A DNA stretch of 64,000 nucleotides from Sphingomonas sp. Leaf34 (GCF_001421805.1 NZ_LMLC01000004.1:248001-312000); one strand, 5' to 3'. Counted from the first letter of the stretch, positions 9,629-18,545 are shown. Notes: generated by a model from the sequence alone, not told the origin. Made by a program: numbers and translations.

Positions 9629-11054
9629 GCCCCTTCGTCCGCCTCTATTCCTCCTGCTCGGTCTCGCCGTGGCGGCACCCGCCGCGGCCGAGACGGGGGA
9701 TCTCTCCGCCTATCTGAAGGCGCGCGCCGCCGATGCCGCGGGGCGCCCCGACCTTGCCGCCGCCAGCTATGCCAAGGTGCTGGCGGCATCGCCCGCCGAT
9801 CCCGTCGTCGCGATCCGCGCCTATCGCGAAGCGCTCAAGGCGGGTGACATGCCGCTCGCCACGCGCGCCGCCGCTGTCCTCGGCAGGGCGGGCGTTGCCC
9901 CCGCCGATGCCGCGCTGCTCCCGCTCGCCGAGGCCGCACGACAGGGCGATACCAAAGCCGCGAGCGCCGCCATATCCACGCTCGCGACCGGTCCGCTCGT
10001 GGTCCTCGCGCCCTCGCTCTACGCCTGGGTTGCGCACGCCGAAGGTCGCGATCCCGAACCGTCGCTCGCCACCGCCGCGAAGGACCCGGTCGCCAACCGC
10101 TTCGCCGCCGAAACCCGGACGCTGATCGCCGCGGCGCCCACCAGGCAACCACTCGCGATCGGCGTCTCACGCCTGCTCACCCGCCTCGCCAGTGATCTCG
10201 CCGCGGGCGAACCCTCGCCGCTGTCGATCGCCCTGACGCAGGCTGCACTGCGCGCCGACCCGCGCTACGACGGCGCGCGCGTCCTGCTCGCTGACGCGCT
10301 CGCCCGCACCGAGATCGTCGACCGCGCGCTCATCGTCCTCGATGAGATCGGTCCGAAAAGTCCCTCTGCCGCCGCCGCCGCCGCCGCGCGAATCGACATC
10401 CTCGCCAACGCCGACCGCGACGGCGAGGCGCTTGCCGCCGCCAAGAACCGCGTCGACCAGCCGGGGGCGGGGGCCGCTGACTGGCAACGCTATGCCGATC
10501 TGCTCCTGACCACCGGCAACCCCGCCGATGCCGCCACTTATTACCAGCGCGTCATCGCCGCCGACGCCGACACGGGCGGCAGCTGGGCGGCATGGCTGCA
10601 ATATGGCGGCGCGCTCGATCAGGCCGGCCGCTGGCCCGAGGCCCGCGACGCGCTCGAAAAGGCCGTCGCGCGCGGCCCGGCGCAACCGCTTGCACTCAAT
10701 TATCTCGGCTTCGCGCAGGTCGAGCATGGCGACGACATCCCCGCCGCGCTCAAGCTGCTCGAACGCGCCACCCGCCTCGATCCCACCAATGCCTCGATCA
10801 CCGATTCGCTGGGTTGGGCCTATCACCTCTCCGGCAACACCGCGCGCGCGCTGCCGCTGCTCGAAACCGCCGCGCAGGCCGAGCCCACCAATGCCGAAAT
10901 CGCGGATCACCTCGGCGACGCCTATTGGAGCGTCGGCCGACACTATGAAGCCCGCTACGCCTGGCGCGCCGCGCTGCTGACCGCCGAACCCAGCGATACC
11001 GCGCGCCTGACTGCGAAGATCACGAACGGCCTCCCGCCAAACGCGCGTCGCTGA
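9549..11054 (+). CDS. Tetratricopeptide-repeat protein, start unresolved
   Basis: From residue about 45 this is a helical-repeat protein with TPR-like units (for example AATYYQRVI, LNYLGFAQVEHGDD, ITDSLGWAYHLSG and IADHLGDAYWSVG), 501 residues if begun at GTG 9549. A Sec-type signal (PLFLLLGLAVAAPAAAE) starts only about 30 residues into that frame, so the natural start should lie near 9610-9630. There is no ATG, GTG or TTG there in frame. An ATT at 9612 preceded by GGAGG (9602-9606) is the only well-placed candidate. The gene overlaps or abuts the ETF-QO stop. It is probably periplasmic or outer-membrane associated; function is unknown. Confidence 0.75.
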   Translation: MTSRTPPRTSTGSYPRAAEAPIIPTCKPLRPPLFLLLGLAVAAPAAAETGDLSAYLKARAADAAGRPDLAAASYAKVLAASPADPVVAIRAYREALKAGDMPLATRAAAVLGRAGVAPADAALLPLAEAARQGDTKAASAAISTLATGPLVVLAPSLYAWVAHAEGRDPEPSLATAAKDPVANRFAAETRTLIAAAPTRQPLAIGVSRLLTRLASDLAAGEPSPLSIALTQAALRADPRYDGARVLLADALARTEIVDRALIVLDEIGPKSPSAAAAAAARIDILANADRDGEALAAAKNRVDQPGAGAADWQRYADLLLTTGNPADAATYYQRVIAADADTGGSWAAWLQYGGALDQAGRWPEARDALEKAVARGPAQPLALNYLGFAQVEHGDDIPAALKLLERATRLDPTNASITDSLGWAYHLSGNTARALPLLETAAQAEPTNAEIADHLGDAYWSVGRHYEARYAWRAALLTAEPSDTARLTAKITNGLPPNARR

Positions 11055-11130
11055 CTCGCGTATCGCAACGGGAAGGGGCCAGCACCGGGCAGTGCCTAGC
11101 CCGAACCTGGCGAAGTGCGCCCCCCCTTGC

Positions 11131-11211
11131 GTCGTCCTGACGAAAGTCAGGATCCAGAGCCGGGCACGGCATCGCTCGTTACGCTGGATCCCGACTTTCG
11201 TCAGGATGACG
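11131..11211. repeat. Palindromic intergenic repeat, family C (paired arms)
   Basis: Two inverted copies of a unit with core TCCTGACGAAAGTCAGGATC face each other across about 25 bp. Each unit is itself a dyad (CTGAC-GAAA-GTCAG). Related units occur at 12173-12207 (single) and, in a different sequence version, at 15513-15598. It lies between the TPR gene and ispE. Confidence 0.7.
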
Positions 11212-11280
11212 GGAGGCTGGCGTTGCCAGCGCCCCTCCGTCCGCTAAGCCCAACCCGAACCGCAAACCCCGAGACCCACG

Positions 11281-12156
11281 ATGCCCGCCACCACCGAACC
11301 CGCGCCTGCGAAGATCAACCTGGCGCTCCACGTCCGCCGCCGCCGCGACGACGGCTATCACGAGCTCGAAACGCTGTTCGCCTTCGCCACCGACGGCGAC
11401 ATCGTCACCGTCGAACCGGCCGCCGCGAACAGCTTCACCATCACCGGCCCCTTCGCGGATGCGCTGCTCCCCGCCCCAAAACACAACACCACCCCGGCCT
11501 CCGCCGGGGTGGCGGCATGGGGTGGCAACCTCGTCACCGCCGCGGCCGACGCCTTCACCGCCGCGTTCGCCCCAGACACCCACCACGCGATAACGCTCGA
11601 AAAGCACCTCCCGATCGCCTCGGGCATCGGCGGCGGCTCGGCCGACGCCGCCGCGACGCTCCGCGCGCTCGCCCGCCTCCACTGCGTCGGGCCGACCGAT
11701 CCCCGCCTCCACGCGATCGCCGCAACGCTCGGCGCGGACGTCCCCGCCTGCCTCGCCAACCGCACCACGCTCGGCACCGGCAAGGGCGACACCCTCGCAA
11801 ACCTCGAGGGCCTGTCCGGAACGCCGCTCCTCCTCGTAAATCCCGGCGTCGCGGTCTCCACCGCCGCGGTCTTCAAGACGTGGGATGGCCAGGATCGCGG
11901 CCCGATCCCCGAAGGCGACCTTCTCACGCGCGCAACCGCCGGCCGCAACGATCTGGAGCCCCCCGCATTGGCCTTGGCCCCCGTCATCGCCGACGTCCGC
12001 ACGCTTCTCGACGCGGCACACGAGGTCTTGCTGTCCAGAATGTCCGGATCCGGCGCCACCTGCTTCGCCCTTTTCGAGACAGCCGAAGCCAGGGACGCTG
12101 CCGCAACCGCCGCTTTAGCCCGCGGCTGGTGGACGCTCGCAACGACGCTCGCCTGA
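11281..12156 (+). CDS. ispE: 4-diphosphocytidyl-2-C-methyl-D-erythritol kinase
   Basis: A 291-residue GHMP kinase of the non-mevalonate isoprenoid pathway; it phosphorylates CDP-methylerythritol with ATP in the cytoplasm. The N-terminal PAKINLALHV motif starts at residue 8 and the GHMP ATP-binding glycine loop PIASGIGGGSADAA is near residues 107-120. The C-terminal MSGSGATCFALF motif is present. Length is normal. It follows the TPR gene on the same strand after a gap of 226 bp containing a family C repeat, so it may have its own promoter. Confidence 0.93.
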   Translation: MPATTEPAPAKINLALHVRRRRDDGYHELETLFAFATDGDIVTVEPAAANSFTITGPFADALLPAPKHNTTPASAGVAAWGGNLVTAAADAFTAAFAPDTHHAITLEKHLPIASGIGGGSADAAATLRALARLHCVGPTDPRLHAIAATLGADVPACLANRTTLGTGKGDTLANLEGLSGTPLLLVNPGVAVSTAAVFKTWDGQDRGPIPEGDLLTRATAGRNDLEPPALALAPVIADVRTLLDAAHEVLLSRMSGSGATCFALFETAEARDAAATAALARGWWTLATTLA

Positions 12157-12172
12157 ACGGCCTCCCACCGCG

Positions 12173-12207
12173 CGTCGTCATCCTGACGAAAGTCAGGACC
12201 CAGACCC
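12173..12207. repeat. Single family C repeat unit between ispE and recA
   Basis: One copy of the palindromic unit seen twice at 11131-11211 (core TCCTGACGAAAGTCAGGA) lies 17 bp after the ispE stop. Its position allows a role as a transcription terminator hairpin for ispE. Confidence 0.6.
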
Positions 12208-12297
12208 AAAAACGAATACGCCGGCCACTCCCAAGCGTGCGCCTAAACGACCCGACCCATTATTGACCAAACTCTGCCTTTTTCGCGGAAACCCGAT

Positions 12298-12312
12298 GTT
12301 CCACACTTGTTC
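12298..12312. promoter_or_regulatory. LexA-binding SOS box upstream of recA
   Basis: GTTC at 12298-12301 and GTTC at 12309-12312 are separated by exactly seven bases, matching the alphaproteobacterial LexA consensus GTTC-N7-GTTC. The site is 79 bp before the chosen recA start, where a repressor would block transcription initiation. This supports DNA-damage induction of recA. Confidence 0.88.
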
Positions 12313-12390
12313 CAGGAGAACAAAGAGAATACATGGCGTTTGACGCGTTGAATGGCACGCGCGCTTGCTTTAGCGATGGGAGCATATTCG

Positions 12391-13464
12391 ATGGCCGCTA
12401 ATTTGAAAGTGATCGACACCGGCATGGCAACCGCAACCAACGACCGCCAGAAGGCGCTCGACGCCGCGCTCGCGCAGATCGACCGCGCGTTCGGCAAGGG
12501 CTCGGCGATGCGCCTTGGCTCCAAGGAAACGATGCAGGTCGAGGTCATCTCGACGGGCTCGCTCGGGCTCGACATCGCGCTCGGCGTCGGCGGCCTGCCG
12601 CGCGGCCGCGTGATCGAGATCTACGGTCCGGAAAGCTCGGGCAAGACCACGCTCGCGCTCCACGTGATCGCCGAGGCGCAGAAGAATGGCGGCACCGCGG
12701 CGTTCGTCGATGCCGAGCATGCGCTCGATCCGGTCTACGCCAAGAAGCTCGGCGTCAACATCGACGAGTTGATCGTGTCGCAGCCCGACACCGGCGAGCA
12801 GGCGCTCGAGATCGTCGACACGCTGGTGCGCTCGAACGCGATCGACGTGCTCGTGGTCGACTCGGTTGCGGCCCTCGTGCCGCGCGCGGAAATCGAGGGC
12901 GAGATGGGCGACAGCCATGTCGGGCTCCAGGCGCGTCTGATGTCGCAGAGCTTGCGCAAGCTCACCGGCTCGATCAGCCGCTCGCGCTGCATGGTGATCT
13001 TCATCAACCAGCTCCGCATGAAGATCGGCGTGATGTACGGCAACCCGGAGACGACGACGGGCGGCAACGCGCTGAAATTCTACGCCTCGGTCCGCCTCGA
13101 CATCCGCCGCATCGGCGCGGTCAAGGCCGGTGAAGAGGTGACGGGCAACCAGACTCGCGTGAAGGTCGTCAAGAACAAGGTCGCGCCGCCGTTCAAGCAG
13201 GTCGAGTTCGACATCATGTACGGGCAGGGCGTCTCCAAGCTCGGCGAGATTCTCGATCTCGGCGTGAAGGCCGGGCTCGTCGAGAAGTCGGGCGCGTGGT
13301 TCAGCTACGACAGCGTCCGGCTCGGCCAGGGTCGCGAGAATTCGAAGACCTTCCTAAAGGACAACCCCGAAACCGCCGACCGCCTCGAAAAGCAGATCCG
13401 CGCGCGCACCGACAAGGTCGCCGAGGAAATGATGGTAGGCCCCGGCGCCGAAGACGACGCATAA
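12391..13464 (+). CDS. recA: Recombinase A
   Basis: The 357-residue strand-exchange ATPase of homologous recombination and the SOS response. Walker A is GPESSGKT (residues 79-86), Walker B is [10 protein letters not shown], and the loop region [22 protein letters not shown] is intact. ATG at 12391 has GGAG at 12379-12382 at good spacing; ATG 12352 would add 13 residues without a ribosome site, and ATG 12424 is another possibility. A LexA box lies upstream and a 9-bp-stem hairpin begins eight bases after the stop, so it is a single-gene SOS transcript. Confidence 0.97.
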   Translation: MAANLKVIDTGMATATNDRQKALDAALAQIDRAFGKGSAMRLGSKETMQVEVISTGSLGLDIALGVGGLPRGRVIEIYGPESSGKTTLALHVIAEAQKNGGTAAFVDAEHALDPVYAKKLGVNIDELIVSQPDTGEQALEIVDTLVRSNAIDVLVVDSVAALVPRAEIEGEMGDSHVGLQARLMSQSLRKLTGSISRSRCMVIFINQLRMKIGVMYGNPETTTGGNALKFYASVRLDIRRIGAVKAGEEVTGNQTRVKVVKNKVAPPFKQVEFDIMYGQGVSKLGEILDLGVKAGLVEKSGAWFSYDSVRLGQGRENSKTFLKDNPETADRLEKQIRARTDKVAEEMMVGPGAEDDA

Positions 13465-13471
13465 CCCGAAC

Positions 13472-13494
13472 GCTCTCCCGTCAAGCGGGAGAGC
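13472..13494 (+). terminator. recA terminator hairpin
   Basis: A perfect 9-bp inverted repeat (13472-13480 with 13486-13494, 5-nt loop) starts eight bases after the recA stop. It lacks a T-run, and is followed by further palindromic repeats. Confidence 0.6.
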
Positions 13495-13506
13495 CGGACT
13501 GCTTGA

Positions 13507-13566
13507 CCCTCTCCCCTCGGGGGAGAGGGAGGGGCCCATTGCCCTTGCAATGGGAGGGTGAGGGCA
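13507..13566. repeat. Double-hairpin intergenic repeat
   Basis: Two perfect hairpins occur in series: CCCTCTCCCC paired with its complement over a short loop, then CCCATTGC with GCAATGGG over four bases. No gene is visible here. The composite form suggests a dispersed repeat distinct from families A-C. Confidence 0.5.
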
Positions 13567-13598
13567 CGCGAGGAAACGCGTCGCCCCCAAGCCCACAC

Positions 13599-13800
13599 CA
13601 CCCCGGCGAACGCCGGGGCCAGTTGGGAAGGCCGCTCATGTCGAGTGCCACGACGACGCAAGCCCGCATCACCCCGGCGAAGGCCGGGGCCCAGTTGGGA
13701 AGGCCGCTCATGTCGAGTGCCATGACAACCCAAACCCACGCCACCCCGGCGAAGGCCGGGGCCCAATTGGGATGGCTTTCCAATTCAGGTGCTACGACGC
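13599..13800. repeat. Tandem array of family A repeat, period 71-72 bp, nearly three copies
   Basis: Copies start at 13599, 13670 and 13742. Each opens with the palindrome CACCCCGGCGAAGGCCGGGG followed by CCAGTTGGGAAGG-type sequence and a shared spacer containing CTCATGTCGAGTGCCA. The third copy diverges in its spacer. The 523-bp gap between recA and the methyltransferase gene holds only repeats of this kind; no gene is supported. Confidence 0.75.
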
Positions 13801-13814
13801 TCGCGCCCCGATGA

Positions 13815-13863
13815 TCTCCCGCGAAGGCGGGAGCCCAGACTGGATCCCCGCCGTCGCGGGGAA
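13815..13863. repeat. Family B palindromic repeat
   Basis: Two small dyads face each other: TCTCCCGCGAAGGCGGGAG, then after a short spacer ATCCCCGCCGTCGCGGGGA. The same arrangement recurs at 18495-18545, 44057-44106 and, with longer spacers, at 21314-21390 and 57041-57120. Confidence 0.65.
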
Positions 13864-13987
13864 AAACGGATACGCAATCTACCGCGGCCGCGAAAAATCC
13901 CTCGACGCAGACCCCGCGCGAGCGTCTATACTTTCTATACTTCACTCCCCCCAATGCCCCGAACCCCAAGCATGAAGCGCGCCGCTG

Positions 13988-14824
13988 ATGACCACAGGCT
14001 TTGACTGGACCGGCAGGATTGGCGACGTCTGGGCCGAGGAATGGCGCCGCACCGACCGCAGCTTCGCCAACCTCACGCCGCATCTGAACGCCGCGATCCT
14101 CGCCGCCGCGTCGCCGCAAACAGCCAAGGTCATCGACATCGGCTGCGGCGCGGGCGCGACCACGCTCGCCACCGCGCAGGCGCTCCCGAACGCGACCGTC
14201 ACCGGGATAGATCTCTCCCCCACGCTGATTGAGACAGCCCGGCAGCGCGCCGCCGATCAAACCAACGCGCAATTCGATTGCGCCGACATCACCGCCGCCG
14301 CCGCGAACCACGCCCCGGTCGATCTCTACGTCTCGCGCCACGGCGTCATGTTCTTCGCCGACCCCATCGCCGCCTTCGCCACGCTCGCCGCTGCCGCCGC
14401 CCCGGCCGCACCCCTCGTCTTCTCCTGTTTCGCGGAGCGCGCCGCCAATCGCTGGGCCACCGAAACCATCGCCGCAACCGGCGGAGATGCGGACGCGCCG
14501 GCGACGACTACGCCCGGCCCGTTCGCGTTCGCCGACCCAGGCCATGTCGCCGCCATCCTCGCCAAGGCCGGCTGGCACGCAGAACCGCCGCGCCGGATCG
14601 ACTTTGCCTATCGCGCCGGCGGCGGGCGCGACCCCATCGCGGACGCGGTCAACTATTTCCGCCGCATCGGCCCCGCCGCCTCCGCGATCCGCGATGCGGC
14701 GCCCGCGGAACGCGCGCGCCACATCGCGCGTCTCAACCTTGTCTGCGACCGTCACCGCATCGGCGACATGGTGGAATTTCCCGCCGTCGCCTGGATTTGG
14801 ACGGCGCGCACCGCGGCCCGATAA
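13988..14824 (+). CDS. Class I SAM-dependent methyltransferase
   Basis: A 278-residue Rossmann-fold methyltransferase. SAM-binding motif I is VIDIGCGAGATT near residues 47-58, followed by the acidic residue of motif II in VTGIDLS. The region VDLYVSRHGVMFF corresponds to motif IV of the UbiE/Methyltransf_11-25 group. No specificity-determining domain is recognised, so the substrate is unknown. The gene stands alone after a repeat-rich gap and is followed 35 bp later by a GST gene on the same strand. Confidence 0.8.
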   Translation: MTTGFDWTGRIGDVWAEEWRRTDRSFANLTPHLNAAILAAASPQTAKVIDIGCGAGATTLATAQALPNATVTGIDLSPTLIETARQRAADQTNAQFDCADITAAAANHAPVDLYVSRHGVMFFADPIAAFATLAAAAAPAAPLVFSCFAERAANRWATETIAATGGDADAPATTTPGPFAFADPGHVAAILAKAGWHAEPPRRIDFAYRAGGGRDPIADAVNYFRRIGPAASAIRDAAPAERARHIARLNLVCDRHRIGDMVEFPAVAWIWTARTAAR

Positions 14825-14859
14825 GCGTGTCGGCGGGATAGAAGAGCAGGGGAGCCAGC

Positions 14860-15483
14860 ATGATCATCGTCCACCACCTCGAAAACTCGCGGTCGCAGCG
14901 CATCCTCTGGATGCTCGAGGAACTCGGACTCCCCTATGTGATGAAGCGCTACGAACGGAACCCGCAGACCATGCTCGCCCCGCCCGAGCTCAAGAAGGTC
15001 CACCCGCTCGGCAAGTCGCCGGTGATCGAGGATGAGGGGCAGATCATCGCCGAGACCGGCGCGATCGTCGAATATCTCGTCGACAAGGCGGACGGCAAGC
15101 TCGGTGCGCCTGCGAACCGCGCCGGCGCGCTGCGCTACCGCTTCTGGCTGCATTACGCCGAAGGCTCGATGATGCCGCCTCTGCTATTGAAGCTCGTCCT
15201 CGCGCGCATCCCGATCATGGGCAAGCTCGCGGTCAAGAGGATCCAGCCGATGATCGACGTCCATCTCGACTATGTCGAATCCGAGCTGTCGCAGCGTCCC
15301 TGGTTCTCCGGTAACGAGATGACCGCCGCCGACATCATGATGAGCTTCCCGCTCGAGGCCGCGCGCAGCCGCGGCGGCCTGAACGAGTCCCGCCCCGCGA
15401 CGATCGCCTGGCTCGGCAAGGTCCATGCGCGGCCGGCATATCAGGCCGGGCTCAGAAAGGGCGGCCCCTACGCCTACGCCTGA
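14860..15483 (+). CDS. Glutathione S-transferase family protein
   Basis: At 207 residues it has the size and two-domain plan of a cytosolic GST. The N-terminal thioredoxin-like domain begins IIVHHLENSRSQRILWMLEELGLPY; the serine near residue 10 is the likely glutathione-activating residue, and the cis-proline/glutathione site is KSPVIED near residue 50 with ETGAIVEYL following. The C-terminal half is all-helical with the N-capping region SAADIMMSFPL-like segment. The specific substrate cannot be told from sequence. A family C-like repeat follows the gene. Confidence 0.85.
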   Translation: MIIVHHLENSRSQRILWMLEELGLPYVMKRYERNPQTMLAPPELKKVHPLGKSPVIEDEGQIIAETGAIVEYLVDKADGKLGAPANRAGALRYRFWLHYAEGSMMPPLLLKLVLARIPIMGKLAVKRIQPMIDVHLDYVESELSQRPWFSGNEMTAADIMMSFPLEAARSRGGLNESRPATIAWLGKVHARPAYQAGLRKGGPYAYA

Positions 15484-15512
15484 GCGTCTGGATCACGCCA
15501 CCGCCTCCCAAC

Positions 15513-15598
15513 GTCCGTCATCCTGGGCTCGACCCAGGATCCAGAGCCACGCGCGCGCCGATCGTGGCTCTGGATCCCAGCCTTCGCTGGGATGACGA
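15513..15598. repeat. Family C-like paired palindromic repeat
   Basis: Two inverted units face each other: GTCATCCTGGGCTCGACCCAGGATCC on the left and GGATCCCAGCCTTCGCTGGGATGACG on the right. Each contains its own dyad, and the outer ends complement one another, so a cruciform is possible. It separates the convergent GST and dctA genes. Confidence 0.65.
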
Positions 15599-15657
15599 AG
15601 ATTGCCGGGGTGACGGACGTTCCCGGGATAACGGACGTAACTTCACCGCTGTCCGCC

Positions 15658-16995
15658 TCAACCCTGACCCGGACTAATCTTGTCGAAGCTGTCGACATTG
15701 GTCTTCGGCCCATGCCCGGTCGGCGCCACCGGCGGATCGCGGTCGGCGGGCTCGCGCTCGTCGAGCCCGCCCTCCCACTTCGCCACCACCGTCGCCGCGA
15801 CCGCATTGCCGATCACATTGGTCGCCGAGCGCCCCATGTCGAGGAAATGGTCCACGGCCAGGATCAGCAGGATACCCGCCTCGGGGATCTTGAACATCGA
15901 CAGCGTCCCCGCGATCACCACCAGCGACGCGCGCGGCACGCCGGCGATCCCCTTCGACGTCACCATCAGCACCAGCAGCATCGCGATCTGCTGCCCGATC
16001 GGCATGTCGATGCCATAGGCCTGCGCGATGAACAGCGACGCGAACGTCATGTACATCATCGATCCGTCGAGGTTGAACGAATAGCCGAGCGGCAGCACGA
16101 AGCTCGCGATCCGCGGCGGCACGCCGAACCGGTCGAGCGCCTCCAGCGTCCGCGGATACGCCGCCTCGGACGACGCCGCCGAGAAGGCGAGGATCAGCGG
16201 ATCGCGGATATAGCGCACCAGCAACCGAGTCCGCGGGCCGATCAGCACGAACGCGATCCCGATCAGCAGCGCCCACAGCAGCGCGAGCCCCAGATAGAAG
16301 CACAGCATGAAATAGCCGAGATCGCCGAGAATGCTCGGGCCGCGCTCGGCGAGCGTCGCGGTCACCGCGGCGAACACCGCGAACGGCGCGAACCGCATCA
16401 CGTAATTGGTGATCTGGAGCATGACGGCGACCAGCGCCTCGATCGCCTTGACGAGCGGGGCGGCCTTCTCGCCGACCGCGGTGATCGCCACGCCGACGAA
16501 CACCGAGAACACGACGATCTGCAGGATCTCGTTGCTCGCCATCGCCGCGATCATCGAATCGGGGACGATGTGCGAGATGAACTTGGCGAGGTCGAACGCC
16601 GCGGCATCCACCCCGCTCGACGCGGTCGCGGGCGGGATCGCCAACTCGAGGCCGACGCCCGGCTGCAACACATTGACCAGGATCATGCCCAGCGTCAGCG
16701 ACAATAGCGACGCGCAGACGAACCAGCCGAGGCTGCGCAGGCCGACGCGACCCAGCGCGCCGGTGTCGCCCATATGCGCGATGCCGACGACCAGCGTCGA
16801 GAAGACTAGCGGCGCGATGATCATCTTGATCAGCCGCAGGAACAGCGACGTCACGATCGAAAAATAGCCCGCAATGTCCTTCAGCTGCGCGGCCGATGCG
16901 GCGGTGCCGTCGTCGATCGATGCGTTGAGGATCCAGCCGACGACCAGACCCGCGACCAGCCCCAGCAAGATGTAATAGGTTAGCCGCTTGGCCAT
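15658..16995 (-). CDS. dctA: Dicarboxylate/amino acid:cation symporter (DctA family)
   Basis: A 445-residue inner-membrane protein of the DAACS family, which imports C4-dicarboxylates or acidic amino acids with protons or sodium. About eight membrane helices plus two re-entrant loops are apparent. The family signature SSEAAYPRTLEAL and the substrate-site segment GYSFNLDGSMMYM are present, as is MGRSATNVIGNA near the C-terminus. ATG at 16993-16995 starts directly before the first helix; the much longer open frame above it is antisense to the M24 peptidase. The two genes diverge across 72 bp. Exact substrate is uncertain. Confidence 0.88.
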   Translation of the reverse strand: MAKRLTYYILLGLVAGLVVGWILNASIDDGTAASAAQLKDIAGYFSIVTSLFLRLIKMIIAPLVFSTLVVGIAHMGDTGALGRVGLRSLGWFVCASLLSLTLGMILVNVLQPGVGLELAIPPATASSGVDAAAFDLAKFISHIVPDSMIAAMASNEILQIVVFSVFVGVAITAVGEKAAPLVKAIEALVAVMLQITNYVMRFAPFAVFAAVTATLAERGPSILGDLGYFMLCFYLGLALLWALLIGIAFVLIGPRTRLLVRYIRDPLILAFSAASSEAAYPRTLEALDRFGVPPRIASFVLPLGYSFNLDGSMMYMTFASLFIAQAYGIDMPIGQQIAMLLVLMVTSKGIAGVPRASLVVIAGTLSMFKIPEAGILLILAVDHFLDMGRSATNVIGNAVAATVVAKWEGGLDEREPADRDPPVAPTGHGPKTNVDSFDKISPGQG

Positions 16996-17067
16996 TAATC
17001 GCTCCCGAATTTCGTGCGCGAGGGAAGGGGATTGCGGCGCTCGGGTCAAGCACCCTATCGTCCGGCG

Positions 17068-18336
17068 ATGTCGATGACCGCCTTTAAACCTTCGCGCCGC
17101 ACGCTGCTTGGCCTTGCCGCCGCGGCGCCTTTGCTGTCCATTAGCACCCTCCTGCGCGCCGCGGAACCGGACCTGTCCGCGCTGTCCGATATCACTGGCG
17201 CAGCGAAACCGATCGACGCCGCCGAGCGCGCCGCACGGCTGGTTCGCGCGCAGTCGCTGATGAAGGCGGCGGGGATCGGCGCGGTGCTGATCGAGCCCGG
17301 ATCGTCTATGATCTACTTCACCGGCGTCCGCTGGCACACCAGCGAGCGGCTGACGCTGGCGGTGATTCCGGTCGAGGGGACGCCGTGCATCGTCACGCCC
17401 TTCTTCGAGGAGCCCTCGGTGCGCGAGACGCTCGCCGTCCCCGCCGACGTCCGCGTGTGGCAGGAGGACGAGAATCCGCTGCGCGTGGTGGCCGGGTTCC
17501 TGCGCGATCGCAAACTCGCCGCGCGGCCGATCGCGCTGGAGGCCGACGTCCGCTATTTCGCCTATGCGGGCCTTGCACGCGTGCTGCCGGGGGCGAAGAT
17601 CGTGTCGGCCGATCCGGTCGTCCGCGCCAGCCGGATGATCAAGACCCCTGCCGAGATCGCGCTGATGCAGACGGCGACCGACGTCACGCTCGCCGCCTAT
17701 CGCTGGACCAAGGCGCGCGTCGAAACCGGCATGACCGGCGCGCAGATCGGCGCGCTGATGACCGCCGCGACGAAGGCTTTGGGCGGCGCGCCCGAATTCT
17801 CGATGGCGCTGGTCGGCGAGGCGTCGGCCTATCCGCACGGCAGCCGCGAGATCCACCGCGTCGCCGACGGGCAGGTCGTGCTGATGGATTGCGGGTGCAC
17901 GGTGCAAGGCTATCAGTCCGACGTCTCGCGCACCTGGGTCCACGGCGCCGCGACCGCCGACCAGCGCAAGACCTGGGATCAGGTGGCCCGCGGGCAACAG
18001 GTCGCCTTTGCCGCCGCAAAGATCGGCGCGACCGCGGGCAGCGTCGATGATGCGGTCCGGCGCTATTACGAAACGCTCGGCTACGGTCCGGGCTACACGC
18101 TCCCCGGCCTGTCGCACCGGACGGGGCACGGGATCGGTATGGACGGCCACGAACCCGTCAACTTCGTCCGCGGCGAGACGACGCGGTTGGCGGCGGGGAT
18201 GTGCTTCTCCGACGAACCTGGGCTTTATACGCCGGGCAGATATGGTGTCCGGATCGAGGACTGCTTCCACATGACCGATTCCGGGCCGGCATGGTTTAGC
18301 AAGCCGCCCAGATCGATCGACGCACCTTTGGGGTGA
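17068..18336 (+). CDS. Tat-exported M24-family Xaa-Pro peptidase
   Basis: A 422-residue metallopeptidase of the aminopeptidase P/prolidase group. Residues 1-33 form a twin-arginine signal (SRRTLLGLAAAAPLL), so it is exported folded, probably to the periplasm. The creatinase-like N-domain is followed by a pita-bread domain with all five metal ligands visible: the aspartates of MDCG and QSDVSRTW, the histidine of TGHGIG, and the glutamates of DEPGLY and RIED. ATG 17068 begins seven codons before the RR motif. It diverges from dctA, which could suggest linked uptake of peptide breakdown products, though that is inference. Confidence 0.87.
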   Translation: MSMTAFKPSRRTLLGLAAAAPLLSISTLLRAAEPDLSALSDITGAAKPIDAAERAARLVRAQSLMKAAGIGAVLIEPGSSMIYFTGVRWHTSERLTLAVIPVEGTPCIVTPFFEEPSVRETLAVPADVRVWQEDENPLRVVAGFLRDRKLAARPIALEADVRYFAYAGLARVLPGAKIVSADPVVRASRMIKTPAEIALMQTATDVTLAAYRWTKARVETGMTGAQIGALMTAATKALGGAPEFSMALVGEASAYPHGSREIHRVADGQVVLMDCGCTVQGYQSDVSRTWVHGAATADQRKTWDQVARGQQVAFAAAKIGATAGSVDDAVRRYYETLGYGPGYTLPGLSHRTGHGIGMDGHEPVNFVRGETTRLAAGMCFSDEPGLYTPGRYGVRIEDCFHMTDSGPAWFSKPPRSIDAPLG

Positions 18337-18354
18337 GGTAACTTACCACACACT

Positions 18355-18461
18355 CCACCACCCCGGCGGAGGCCGGGGTCCAGTTGGAAAGGTGGCAATA
18401 ACGGAGCGCGATCCGTTGTTACTGCGGTCCCCCAACTGGGCCCCGGCCTTCGCCGGGGTGG
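18355..18461. repeat. Family A palindromic repeat (paired)
   Basis: Two inverted family A units (CACCCCGGCGGAGGCCGGGG on the left, CCCCGGCCTTCGCCGGGG on the right) flank a 50-bp spacer that carries its own small dyad. It lies downstream of the M24 peptidase gene and may terminate its transcript. Confidence 0.7.
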
Positions 18462-18494
18462 AGGCTGTGACCAGCGACACCCCGCACCTCCTTG

Positions 18495-18545
18495 TTCTCC
18501 CGCGAAGGCGGGAGCCCAGGCTGGGTCCCCGCCTTCGCGGGGACC
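18495..18545. repeat. Family B palindromic repeat
   Basis: Two dyads in the family B arrangement (CCCGCGAAGGCGGG then CCCCGCCTTCGCGGGG) lie 34 bp after the family A element. Together they fill most of the 290-bp gap before alaS. Confidence 0.65.

Noticed and set aside
13599..13800. Possible CRISPR array
   Set aside because: There are fewer than three repeats, the spacers are similar to each other rather than unique, and each unit is a palindromic intergenic element found singly elsewhere.
15658..18270. 870-codon open frame on the minus strand spanning dctA and the M24 peptidase
   Set aside because: Only the last 445 codons (dctA) have family motifs. The upstream part lies antisense to an intact M24 peptidase and has the Arg/Gly/Asp-rich composition of an antisense frame in GC-rich DNA.
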